Assembly (NCBI RefSeq): GCF_024701975.1
Contig: NZ_JANLNM010000001.1
Span: forward strand, 1,674,001 to 1,738,000
DNA: 64,000 nt
DNA from: Variovorax sp. ZS18.2.2
GTDB taxonomy: Bacteria; Pseudomonadota; Gammaproteobacteria; Burkholderiales; Burkholderiaceae_C
Reading direction: 5' to 3'
Below, one piece after another: positions 45,229-53,473 of the stretch. The position numbers and the translations under genes are program-made. Numbering within the stretch: the stretch's first letter is position 1; every line of letters starts with the position of its first letter. The notes under the pieces are model-generated. The model ran no database searches and was not told the DNA's origin. It saw only the letters and a list, made by a program, of their open reading frames with translations.

Positions 45229-45744
45229 ATGGACGCCCGCCTGCTGGTCGACCACATCCCGAGCCTGCGCCGCTATGCGCGCGCGCTCACGGGCAACACG
45301 TGGGCGGCCGACGATCTGGTGCAGGACACCCTGGAGCGGGCCTGCAGCAAGTGGCGGCTCTGGGTGGTGGGGAGCGACCTGCGCGCATGGCTCTTCACCG
45401 TCATGCACAACATCTTCGCGAGCCAGGTGCGGCGCACGCCGCCGCCGCACGCCGTGGTGTCGCTCGACGACATCACGCACGAACAGCACGGCGGCGTCGA
45501 CCCCGGCCGCGACCAGGGCACGGGCCTCGACCTGCAACGCTGCCTCATGCAACTGCCCGAGGAGCAGCGCGCCGTACTGCTGCTGGTGACGCTCGAAGAC
45601 ATGTCCTATGCCGAGGTGGCCAAGGTGCTCGGCATTCCCGCCGGCACCGTGATGTCGCGCCTCTCGCGCGCCCGCGTGCGACTGCAGGAGCTGCTGGACG
45701 GCGCCGCCGCACCGCATCGTCCGGGCCTGCGCCGCCTCAAGTGA
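45229..45744 (+). CDS. ECF-type RNA polymerase sigma factor
   Basis: A 171-residue ECF sigma factor. Region 2 is visible as LRRYARALTGNTWAADDLVQ, then DTLERACSKW and RAWLFTVMHNIFASQ. Region 4 is LPEEQRAVLLLVTLEDMSYA and VAKVLGIPAGTVMSRLSRAR. The ATG at 45229 is 31 nt after the first Yx(FWY)xxD gene; the frame is also open upstream across that gene's end. The anti-sigma gene follows after 10 nt. Confidence 0.92.
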   Translation: MDARLLVDHIPSLRRYARALTGNTWAADDLVQDTLERACSKWRLWVVGSDLRAWLFTVMHNIFASQVRRTPPPHAVVSLDDITHEQHGGVDPGRDQGTGLDLQRCLMQLPEEQRAVLLLVTLEDMSYAEVAKVLGIPAGTVMSRLSRARVRLQELLDGAAAPHRPGLRRLK

Positions 45745-45754
45745 AACCCGCCCC

Positions 45755-46591
45755 ATGAACCGCCCTGCCCCTCCTTCCCCCGACGTCACCGACGACGAAC
45801 TGCACGCGCTGGTCGATGGCCAGCTCGCCCCGGATCGCCGGTCCGCCGTCGAGGAGGCCCTCGCGCGCGACCCCGCCATGGCCGCGAAGGTCGCGGCCTG
45901 GCACACGCAGCGCGATGCCCTGCGCCGCCTGCATGGCGAACTGCTGGACGACCCCATTCCCGCGCCGCTGATGAGCGCCCTCGACCACCACCTGCCCCGC
46001 CAGGCCCGGCGCAGCAGCTGGATGCGCTGGGGCGGCATGGCGGCCGGCGTGCTCATCGCGTTTGCCGCGGGCTGGCTCGGCAACGCGCAATGGTCGGCAT
46101 CACGCAGCCCGTCGGCCGTGCTGGCCAAGGCCCCCGCGATGCGCGAGTTCGTGCACGACGCATCGATCGCCCATGCCGTCTACGCGCCCGAGAAAAGACA
46201 CGCGGTCGAAGTGGCCGCCTCCGAGCAGCAGCACCTCGTGCAGTGGCTCTCCAGGCGCCTGGACCGGCCGCTCAAGGTGCCCGACCTGAGCACCCTGGGC
46301 TACACCCTCGTCGGCGGACGCCTGCTGCCCGGCGAGACCGGCGCGCGCGCCCAGTTCATGTTCGAGGACGCGGCGGGCGAGCGCGTCACGCTCTACATCG
46401 GCACCCTCGACGCCCGGGCCGCGGGCTCGTCACCGGAGGCGTTGAAGGAAACCGCCTTCCGCTTCGCCTCCGAAGGCCCCGTGCCGAGCTTCTACTGGGT
46501 CGACCAGGGCTTCGGCTATGCCGTTGCTGGCAAGCTACCACGCGACGTTTTGCTGAAACTCGCGACCCTCGCCTACCGCGATTTGTCGTGA
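45755..46591 (+). CDS. anti-sigma factor, single-pass membrane protein
   Basis: A 278-residue protein. Residues ~8-60 resemble the cytoplasmic sigma-binding part (TDDELHALVDGQLAPDRRSA, then VEEALARDP). One transmembrane helix is at about 93-112 (MAAGVLIAFAAGWLGNAQWS). The C-terminal 160 residues are periplasmic and end YAVAGKLPRDVLLKLATLAY. I see no H-x3-C-x2-C zinc motif. The short spacing after the ECF sigma gene supports the pairing. Confidence 0.87.
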   Translation: MNRPAPPSPDVTDDELHALVDGQLAPDRRSAVEEALARDPAMAAKVAAWHTQRDALRRLHGELLDDPIPAPLMSALDHHLPRQARRSSWMRWGGMAAGVLIAFAAGWLGNAQWSASRSPSAVLAKAPAMREFVHDASIAHAVYAPEKRHAVEVAASEQQHLVQWLSRRLDRPLKVPDLSTLGYTLVGGRLLPGETGARAQFMFEDAAGERVTLYIGTLDARAAGSSPEALKETAFRFASEGPVPSFYWVDQGFGYAVAGKLPRDVLLKLATLAYRDLS

Positions 46592-46672
46592 GGCCGGCAT
46601 AAACTGCCGGCTCGCGCAACAACCCGCCTGATTGTTTGTTTTCGCGATTTTTCAAACCGAAGGAGAAACTGC

Positions 46673-47065
46673 ATGAAATTGCTCAGCGCCTCGATCCTCG
46701 CGGCGGCCCTGCTCGCCGGCTGCGGCGGTATGTCCAACAAGACCGCCAGCGCCCCCGACACGCCCACCCGCACCGCCGACGGCGTGCTGGTCGGACCGAA
46801 CGGCATGACGCTCTACACCTTCACCAAGGACACGGCCGGCACCGGCACCTCCGTCTGCAACGCCCAGTGCGCGACCAACTGGCCGCCGCTCCCCGTGGCC
46901 GACACCGCCAAGCCCATCGGCGGCTACACCATCATCATTCGCGAAGACGCCAAGCGCCAATGGGCCTACAAGGGCTGGCCGCTGTACTACTGGGCCAAGG
47001 ATGCCAAGCCGGGCGACAAGACCGGCGACGGCGTGGGCGGCAACTGGAAGATCGCGCGTCCCTGA
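46673..47065 (+). CDS. lipoprotein with Yx(FWY)xxD motifs (COG4315)
   Basis: A 130-residue lipoprotein: the signal peptide MKLLSASILAAALLAGCGGM contains a lipobox (LLAGC). The body has LYTFTKDTAG and YYWAKDAKPG, the loop VCNAQCATNWPP and the ending GDGVGGNWKIARP, all matching the protein at 44829. It is 81 nt after the anti-sigma gene and ends at a strong terminator. Probably it is part of the same envelope regulon. Confidence 0.9.
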   Translation: MKLLSASILAAALLAGCGGMSNKTASAPDTPTRTADGVLVGPNGMTLYTFTKDTAGTGTSVCNAQCATNWPPLPVADTAKPIGGYTIIIREDAKRQWAYKGWPLYYWAKDAKPGDKTGDGVGGNWKIARP

Positions 47066-47100
47066 CCGCCTGATCGTTCCTCCGGTCGCCTGACCGCGAA

Positions 47101-47132
47101 AGCCCCGGCCTCGATGGACCGGGGCTTTTTTC
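47101..47132 (+). terminator. rho-independent terminator after the Yx(FWY)xxD lipoprotein
   Basis: AGCCCCGG (47101-47108) pairs perfectly with CCGGGGCT (47119-47126), followed by six or seven Ts. Three As before the stem allow function in the other direction too, for the convergent TRAP gene that ends at 47178. Confidence 0.9.
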
Positions 47133-47177
47133 ATGGGCGCAAAGGAAATGCCCGTCGACGACGACCCGCTTGACCGC

Positions 47178-48257
47178 CTACAGCTTCTGCTGCTGCATGA
47201 AGCGATCGAACGTGCCCTCGGTGTAGCGGAACCACGCGTTCTGGTCGGCCAGGAATTTCGACCAGTCGCCGTACACCTTCTTCCACTCGGGGTTGCTGGC
47301 GTTCAGGTCCGCGTAGATCTGCTGGGCCGACTTGAACGCCGCGTTCATCACGTCCTGCGAGAACGGCCGCAGCTTGGTGCCCGAGGCCACGAGCTGCTTC
47401 AACGCCACGGGGTTCCTCGCGTCGTACTTGGCGGTCATCGTGATGTTGGCGTGCGCAGCCGCCGTCTCGACGATGGCCTTGTACTCCGCCGACAACCCCT
47501 CCCACGCCTTGGCGTTGATGAAGAAGTCGACCTCGGGCCCGCCGTCCCACCACCCCGGGTAGTAATAGAACGGCGCGATCTTGTTGAAGCCCAGCTTCTG
47601 GTCGTCGTACGGGCCGACCCATTCGAGACCGTCGAGCGTGCCCTTCTCCAGCGCCGGGTACAGGTCGGCCGCGGGAATCGATTGCGGCACCACGCCGAAG
47701 GGCTCCAGCACCTTGCCCGCGAACGGGTTGGTGCGGAACTTCAGGCCCTTCAGATCGGCGACCGACTTGATCTCCTTGCGGAACCAGCCGCCCATCTGCG
47801 CGCCCGTGTTGCCGCCCGGCAAATTGATGATGTTGTACTTGGCGTAGAACGCGCGCATCAGCTTCAGGCCGTTGCCCTCGTACATCCAGGCGTTCTGCTG
47901 GCGCGCGTTCATGCCGAAGGGCACGGTGCAGCCGAGGCAGAAGGTCGGGTCCTTGCCGTAGAAGTAATACGGCGCCGTGTGCGCCAGCTCGACCGATGCG
48001 TTCTGCACGCCGTCGACCACGCCGAAGGCGGGCATCAGTTCGCCGCTGGCGTGCACCGAAATCTGGAACTTGCCGCCTGTCATGTCGCCCACGCTCTTGG
48101 CGAACACCTCGGCGGCGCCGTAGACGGTGTCGAGCGACTTGGGGAAGCTCGATGCGAGGCGCCAGCGGATGGCGGGCTGGGCATGCACGGCGGGCGCGAT
48201 GCCGGCGGCCAGGATGCCGGCGATGCCGGTGGTTTGGATGAGGGAACGGCGGTGCAT
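47178..48257 (-). CDS. dctP: TRAP transporter substrate-binding protein, DctP family
   Basis: A 359-residue periplasmic binding protein. The N-terminus MHRRSLIQTTGIAGILAAGI has a twin-arginine-like RRSLIQ, so Tat export is plausible. Body motifs include WRLASSFPKSLDTVYGAAEV, ASGELMPAFGVVDGVQNAS, the substrate-binding LKGLKFRTNPF arginine, and GTLDGLEWVGPYDD. The ATG at 48257 has GGAG 8 nt upstream; a GTG 9 nt earlier abuts that site. Members of this mono-carboxylate/keto-acid binding group usually sit with small and large TRAP permease genes; none are here, so it is an orphan. Confidence 0.92.
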   Translation of the reverse strand: MHRRSLIQTTGIAGILAAGIAPAVHAQPAIRWRLASSFPKSLDTVYGAAEVFAKSVGDMTGGKFQISVHASGELMPAFGVVDGVQNASVELAHTAPYYFYGKDPTFCLGCTVPFGMNARQQNAWMYEGNGLKLMRAFYAKYNIINLPGGNTGAQMGGWFRKEIKSVADLKGLKFRTNPFAGKVLEPFGVVPQSIPAADLYPALEKGTLDGLEWVGPYDDQKLGFNKIAPFYYYPGWWDGGPEVDFFINAKAWEGLSAEYKAIVETAAAHANITMTAKYDARNPVALKQLVASGTKLRPFSQDVMNAAFKSAQQIYADLNASNPEWKKVYGDWSKFLADQNAWFRYTEGTFDRFMQQQKL

Positions 48258-48360
48258 GGAATTCACTCCGGGTTACTGAAAAAACGAACCCCAGCACACG
48301 ACTGCACTGGGAATTTCTGTCAGGTTCAGGCGCAAATTCGATTGCGCACCAAGCGCTCCG

Positions 48361-50073
48361 TCAATTCGTTGCGCATTTAAAGCTGAGGAAAAAATCGGCA
48401 TTCCCGCCCACATATTTCGGCCATGCCGGATATTCACACAACGGCCTGCTGGTCAGTGGATTGAGAAGATCCCAGACCACCGGATAGACAGGCGCCGTAC
48501 CGTCCTCCACCCATTTCTGCACCGCCGCGAGGCCGTCCCATTGCCCGTTGAAGTCTCCACCCGCCGCATGGCCCATGCCGGGAATTTCATAGTAGCGAAT
48601 GCTGCTCGACGCCGATCCGGGTTTTGTGGCATTCACCGCGCTCACGACATCGTTGTAATAGCGCCGGGTGCTTTGCAACGGAACCACCGGATCCGACATG
48701 CCCTGCAGCAGAATGATTTTTCCTCCTTTTTTGAAAAATGGCGTCAAATCCGAGTTATTCATGTTCAACAACCCTTCCAGAGCCGTGATTCGCGATTGAA
48801 ATGGACCAGGATCATTGACATTGAATTTCAGAATATTTGCAGTGGCATTTCGTGCAACAAAATATCTGAAGGCGGCGTCTCCGAATTGCGTGTCGGCAGC
48901 CATGGCCAGACGCTTAAAATCGTCAGTCACCTCCGGATATGACGGCGCAACAAATCCCATGCCCATCACGCCAGCAATAGCACCGACTCCCGATTCAAGG
49001 TCTTTTATTTTGCTGATGCCAAAAGCGGCATTCCATTCAACCCCCGGAAAATCCTTGTCGCCGCGAACGGTTTTCGTTGAAAACGACGTGGGGCTGGTCA
49101 TGACATTGAGGGTATTGATTTGCGAATCCGAGAGGCAAACCTCGTTGAGGCCGGCGGCAGATTGAAAAATACAGCGCAATGGCCACCCGTCCGCCTTCTT
49201 TGCGTTTTTCGGATTGAATGCCGCTCGGCAAGCGTCTGGATTGCTCACCAATCCATCCTTCACACCGTCGAGCCCGTCGCACGTTGCAAGTACGCTCTCG
49301 TGCAGTACCTGCCGTTCATTCACACTCAGAAAGCCACCCGGCGCAGCCAATGCCTGCGACCAGCCTGCATAGGACCTGACCTGGTCGGCGATACGGGCTG
49401 CGGGATACCAGCTGACGATACCGTCCCACTCCTCGGGCCACCGGTGTGCCAGCGCCAATACTTCGCGCCCGCCTTCCGAGCCACCAATTCCATACCAATA
49501 CGTCGGCCGCGTCGCATAACCCGCATTGATCAGATACGCCACCGTATCCCTGGTTTTCTTCAATGCGTCGCCCGCAAAGTTGTTCAACGCCTCTTCGTTC
49601 AGTGCAAAACTGCCGTCGGTGACAGCGAGACCTTTGGAAGAATGCCCCGAATCGCTGGAAAAGGTGACAAAGCGCTGTTTCAACGGCGATTCAACGAACA
49701 GAGAGTGCATGAATGGCCCATTGGATGGGGGAATGGTTCCATTCAATCCGCCACCACCAAACATCAGAGCGCGCTTGTTCCAGATCATCGGGAAATTGGC
49801 GGTGAATTTGATCGGAGGCGCCGCCGGATCGACCGGACTGATTTCTCCGTCGAGCTTGCAGTAGGAGTCGACCCCGAGCAGACCCTCGAATTTCCATTCT
49901 GCATTCACGATGCCTGCCCCTGTCGTGGGCAGGCCAATTTCGTTTGCAGCAATGGTTGCGCTTTTGAACTGATCGCATTGCGCGCGATTCATTGTCGCTT
50001 GATTTGCATGACTCAACATCGGGTACAGCGACGACGCCAGCAGCAGCCCGCATGCCAATTGAAATGATTTCAC
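48361..50073 (-). CDS. tannase/feruloyl esterase family secreted esterase
   Basis: A 570-residue esterase. The start is a GTG at 50073 with GGAGG 5 nt upstream, giving a signal peptide ending near LSHA; a GTG at 50085 is weaker. Catalytic residues are Ser in YGIGGSEGGREVLAL, Asp in LLQGMSDPVVPL and His in EIPGMGHAAGGDF. Cys residues typical of the family flank the triad. Substrates would be esters of plant phenolic acids or similar aromatic esters. Base composition is lower in GC than the genes on either side, especially in 48360-49900, suggesting recent arrival. A remnant of a second family member lies just upstream. Confidence 0.88.
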   Translation of the reverse strand: MKSFQLACGLLLASSLYPMLSHANQATMNRAQCDQFKSATIAANEIGLPTTGAGIVNAEWKFEGLLGVDSYCKLDGEISPVDPAAPPIKFTANFPMIWNKRALMFGGGGLNGTIPPSNGPFMHSLFVESPLKQRFVTFSSDSGHSSKGLAVTDGSFALNEEALNNFAGDALKKTRDTVAYLINAGYATRPTYWYGIGGSEGGREVLALAHRWPEEWDGIVSWYPAARIADQVRSYAGWSQALAAPGGFLSVNERQVLHESVLATCDGLDGVKDGLVSNPDACRAAFNPKNAKKADGWPLRCIFQSAAGLNEVCLSDSQINTLNVMTSPTSFSTKTVRGDKDFPGVEWNAAFGISKIKDLESGVGAIAGVMGMGFVAPSYPEVTDDFKRLAMAADTQFGDAAFRYFVARNATANILKFNVNDPGPFQSRITALEGLLNMNNSDLTPFFKKGGKIILLQGMSDPVVPLQSTRRYYNDVVSAVNATKPGSASSSIRYYEIPGMGHAAGGDFNGQWDGLAAVQKWVEDGTAPVYPVVWDLLNPLTSRPLCEYPAWPKYVGGNADFFLSFKCATN

Positions 50074-50220
50074 AACTGCCTCCACATATTAATTTAAATT
50101 GACTGATCATGGAAAAAACCGGCTCCGGCAAATTAATCACCGAAGGCTTAAATAGATTTAGACCTGCTTGCAAACCTCCTTTTATTTATCGCCTTGGGCG
50201 CACCGCAATGCCCGAATCAT

Positions 50221-50595
50221 TTATTTGGGCAGAGTGCAGGCGTAATTGCTCGCAAGCCTTGCTGCGGCCAAGTCATTGGCAGGCTCGGCATAGCGCGGGT
50301 ACCGCGGATACCGGCACAACGCACCGTGTCCGTGACGGCAACGAGGGCGGCGGTGAGCTTGGGAGCGCTCTTGCCGGGCATGCCGTCGAGCGCGGCGCAG
50401 ACCTGCCGCGCTCGACGGCGCAGGCGTGGGAGGCGGGTCAGCGGGAGGCGGGTCAGCAGCAGGCGGTGCCGCGGACCCTGTCGGCACGGGAACGAAGGCC
50501 ACGCCGTCCGATCCCCCTCCTCCGCAAGCCGTCGCAAGAAGAAGCACGAGGCCGCAAGTCGGGCCTCTCCCACAGGCATTCAGCGTAGAACTCAT
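50221..50595 (-). pseudogene. remnant of a tannase-family lipoprotein gene with internal deletion
   Basis: The 5' part encodes a lipoprotein signal (LVLLLATACGGGGSDG) and a Pro/Asp spacer. Just after it, in the +1 frame, comes VCAALDGMPGKSAPKLTAAL, the usual mature start of tannase-family proteins (Cys-Ala-Ala-Leu). The last ~25 residues, back in the first frame, read LCRYPRYPRYAEPANDLAAA and end SNYACTLPK, which matches the C-terminus of the intact neighbour (LCEYPAWPKY, then SFKCATN). The roughly 500 residues between are missing. I read it as a gene collapsed by a large deletion plus a frameshift. Confidence 0.6.
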
Positions 50596-50671
50596 TGTTG
50601 TCTCTCATTTTTTTAGGAATCCCAACAAGTACGTAGCGGTAGCAGCAGCAGCTCGACCTGCCCCAGCCTCA

Positions 50672-51556
50672 CTACCAGCGCATCACAGCGCTTTCCCGCG
50701 TTCGATGAAGACTGCCCATGGCAATGAGCGCCGCGCGGTCCAGCACGGTGATCTCCGCCCCGACGCGCAGAACGCCCTGCCGCTCGAGCGTCTTGAGTTC
50801 GAGGTTGATCCGCTGGCGCGACACGCCCACCATCCGGGCCAAGGTGCCCTGCTTCAGGGCGATGCCGATGCGCACCGCGCCTTGTGGCGGCTCCAGCGCC
50901 CCGAAGTCCACGCACAGGCGCAGCAGGCAATTGGCCAGCCGTGCCGGCAGCGGCAATGTCGCCAGGTCGTGCAGCGTGTCGAAGAGCTTGAGCGCGAGGC
51001 GCTGCTTGAGCTCCGTGACGGCATCGCGCAGCTCCTCGTGACGCCGCAGAAGCAAATGCAGGTTCTCGCCCTCGATGCCGAGCACCGTGGTGCGGCCGCA
51101 GGCATAGGCGGCATGAATCCGTTGCCTGGCACCCGGCGCGCTCACATCCGAGAACCAGGTGCCCTGCGGCAGGTAGGCCAGCGTCGGCCCGGTGTCGCGC
51201 GACAGCGGTGGGCTGATGCGCACCGCGCCCTGCACCACCACCTCGAGCGTGGGCTGCGTGGCGTCCCGGCCATGGATCGAGGTGCCGTCGGCGTAGCGCC
51301 TGACGACCGCCCGGCACAGCAGATCGTGGCGAACCGTGGGCGAGAGCGAAGAAAACCAGGTCCCGCTGCTGATCGCTTCGCGCTCGGCCGGAGCGAGCAG
51401 CGGCACCTGCATCGGCTGCACCAGCTGCAGGGGCGCGGGCGAGAGTGACCCTTGCGGCGCCTCCGCGCGCGCCGCGGCGACGTCTTGCGGCTGCCCGTCC
51501 TCCTCGAGAACAGCCCCGCCGCGCGGGCCCAGCATCAGACTGATCGCCAGGCTCAT
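50672..51556 (-). CDS. Crp/Fnr-type transcriptional regulator
   Basis: A 294-residue regulator with a poorly conserved N-terminal ~45 residues, then a cyclic-nucleotide-binding-like jelly roll (GTWFSSLSPTVRHDLLCRAV, VVQGAVRISPPL, and GTWFSDVSAPGARQRIHAAY) and a C-terminal winged helix (LKQGTLARMVGVSRQRINLE, then LKTLERQGVLRV). It lacks the Fnr Cys cluster. The ATG at 51556 follows the ligase stop by 2 nt, so it is cotranscribed with that gene. Its target could include the repeated promoter upstream, but that is a guess. Confidence 0.85.
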   Translation of the reverse strand: MSLAISLMLGPRGGAVLEEDGQPQDVAAARAEAPQGSLSPAPLQLVQPMQVPLLAPAEREAISSGTWFSSLSPTVRHDLLCRAVVRRYADGTSIHGRDATQPTLEVVVQGAVRISPPLSRDTGPTLAYLPQGTWFSDVSAPGARQRIHAAYACGRTTVLGIEGENLHLLLRRHEELRDAVTELKQRLALKLFDTLHDLATLPLPARLANCLLRLCVDFGALEPPQGAVRIGIALKQGTLARMVGVSRQRINLELKTLERQGVLRVGAEITVLDRAALIAMGSLHRTRESAVMRW

Positions 51557-51558
51557 CG

Positions 51559-53229
51559 TCAGGCCTGCGCCACGGCGTTGGATTCGGACCCCGATCCGGC
51601 CAGCAGCCGCAGCTCGCGGCGCAGGATCTTCCCGACCGCGGACTTGGGCAGCGCATCGACAAAACGGATGCGCCTGGGCACCTTGTAGGCGGCGAGCCTC
51701 GCGCGGCAGTGCGCGAGCAGTGGCGTCACGCTCGGCGTCGCGCCGGGGGCAGCCACCACCATCAGCATCACCGCCTCGCCGGTCCTGTCGTCCGGAACGC
51801 CGACGCACGCGCACTCGAAGACGCCCGGGTACTCGGCGGCCACGGCCTCCACCTCGTTCGGATAGACGTTGAAGCCCGAGACGATGACCATGTCCTTCTT
51901 GCGATCGACGATCCTGAGGAATCCCTCATCGTCGAAGACGCCGATATCGCCGGTGCGAAAGTACCCATCGCCCGTGAAGGCCGCCACGTTGGCCTCGGGC
52001 TTGCGCCAGTAGCCGCGCATGACCTGCGGGCCGCGCACGCACACTTCGCCGGGCTGGCCGATCTCCACGTCCAGGCCCGACGCGTCGAGCAGCCTGACGT
52101 CCGTCGAGGGGAGCGGAAGCCCGGTCGTGCCGGTGTACCGCAGCATCTGCAGCGGATTGGCCGAGACGATCGGCGAGGTCTCCGAAAGGCCGTAGCCCTC
52201 CAGGATGTAGCACCCCGTCAGGGCCTCCCAGCGCTCGGACGTTGGCTTCAGCACGGCCGCCCCGCCGCCCATGGACAACCGCAGGCGCGACCAGTCGATC
52301 TCGTGCATGCGGGGGTGCGCCGCAAGGCCCGCGTAGAGGGTGTTGACGCCGGTGAAGACGGTCGGCCGCGCGGTCTTCAGCACATCGATGAAGGCATCCA
52401 TGCGCCGGGGGTTCTCGACCAGCCAGTTCTGCGCGCCGGCCATGAAGTAGGACAGGAAGTTCACCATAAGCGCGAAGATGTGATACAGCGGAATGGCCGT
52501 CACGACCACCTCTTGCCCATCGCGCAGCGCTTCGGGCATGAAGGCCCTGAACTGCTCGATGTTCGCCACCAGGTTGCGATGGGTGAGCGCCGCGCCTTTC
52601 GACGGGCCGGTGGTGCCGCCGGTGTACTGCAGGAACAGCAGGTCTTCGCCGCGAATGTCCACGGGGTCGAAACCGAGGTGGGCGCCCTCCGCGATGGCCG
52701 CGGGCAGCGTGATGGTGGTGCCGAGGCGCCGGTCCGTCGGCAGGTCCGTGGGTTCGAGGCCATGCAGATCGCCGGCCGTGACGATGACGACCCGCCGGAT
52801 GCCCGTCGTGTGGACGACTTCAGCCAATGTCGGCAGCGCGTCTTCGTGAATCACGATGAGTTCCGCGCCGGAATCCTCGAGCTGGTGCTGCAGCTCGCGC
52901 GCCGTGTACAGCGGGTTCACGTTCACCTGCACGCCGCCGGCCTGCGCGATGCCGATGAAGGCCACGGGAAATGCCAGCACGTTCGGCAGCATCACGGCCA
53001 CGCGATCGCCCTTCTTCAGGCCCGCCACTTTCTGCAGGTAGGCGGCGAAATCCGAGGACATCTGCCGGACGTCGGAGAAAGTCAAGGTCTGCCAGAAACC
53101 ATGGAACGCCGGCTGCGCATGGAAGCGCTCCATGGCGAGTTCGAGAAGAACGTTAACCGTAGCATAGCGGTCGGCATCTATTTCCCGGGGGATGTAACCA
53201 TAGGAAGCCTGCCAGTGTCTCTTTTTCAT
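51559..53229 (-). CDS. fadD: long-chain fatty acid-CoA ligase, FadD-like
   Basis: A 556-residue AMP-forming acyl-CoA synthetase; E. coli FadD is 561. The P-loop motif is YTGGTTGPSKGA, A5 is EGYGLSETSPIVSANP, A7/A8 are GYFRTGDIGVFDDEGFLRIV and RKKDMVIVSGFNVYPNEVE, and the catalytic Lys is in SAVGKILRREL. The ATG at 53229 (MKKRHWQASYGYIPREIDAD) is chosen because it aligns with the FadD start; an ATG at 53250 is in frame. It activates fatty acids for degradation or export. The 90-bp repeat ends at the 53250 ATG. Confidence 0.9.
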   Translation of the reverse strand: MKKRHWQASYGYIPREIDADRYATVNVLLELAMERFHAQPAFHGFWQTLTFSDVRQMSSDFAAYLQKVAGLKKGDRVAVMLPNVLAFPVAFIGIAQAGGVQVNVNPLYTARELQHQLEDSGAELIVIHEDALPTLAEVVHTTGIRRVVIVTAGDLHGLEPTDLPTDRRLGTTITLPAAIAEGAHLGFDPVDIRGEDLLFLQYTGGTTGPSKGAALTHRNLVANIEQFRAFMPEALRDGQEVVVTAIPLYHIFALMVNFLSYFMAGAQNWLVENPRRMDAFIDVLKTARPTVFTGVNTLYAGLAAHPRMHEIDWSRLRLSMGGGAAVLKPTSERWEALTGCYILEGYGLSETSPIVSANPLQMLRYTGTTGLPLPSTDVRLLDASGLDVEIGQPGEVCVRGPQVMRGYWRKPEANVAAFTGDGYFRTGDIGVFDDEGFLRIVDRKKDMVIVSGFNVYPNEVEAVAAEYPGVFECACVGVPDDRTGEAVMLMVVAAPGATPSVTPLLAHCRARLAAYKVPRRIRFVDALPKSAVGKILRRELRLLAGSGSESNAVAQA

Positions 53230-53245
53230 TGGAATCAAAGCGATG

Positions 53246-53336
53246 TTCATCGAGTCGGATGCAGATGCCGGACTATGGACTTTGATGCCGAGCTTGAGAA
53301 TGATTGCGGCGTCCTTAAACGATATGAAATAGGACA
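53246..53336 (-). promoter_or_regulatory. copy 1 of a 90-bp promoter-like repeat, upstream of the FadD-like gene
   Basis: In plus-strand orientation this copy begins TTCATCGAG, contains GGACTATGG, TTGAGAATGATTGCGG and CTTAAACGATATGAAA, and ends AGGACA. Copies with the same length and order lie at 54405-54490 and 55473-55563. On the minus strand, the direction of the genes, CATAGTCC lies about 20 nt before an ATGAAC. Three matched copies before three same-strand genes make a shared promoter or operator the simplest reading. Confidence 0.7.
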
Positions 53337-53473
53337 CGAACAGCGCGCGGTCCTCGCAACGGACGCAGTTTTTCACCCACGCTGCGCGGAAGCAGCGAGT
53401 TTTTTGAAGCGCATGAAGAAGGGCCCGTCGTCGATCGCTGCAAATCCGGCGTGCAGCCGATCGATCGAGGGCC

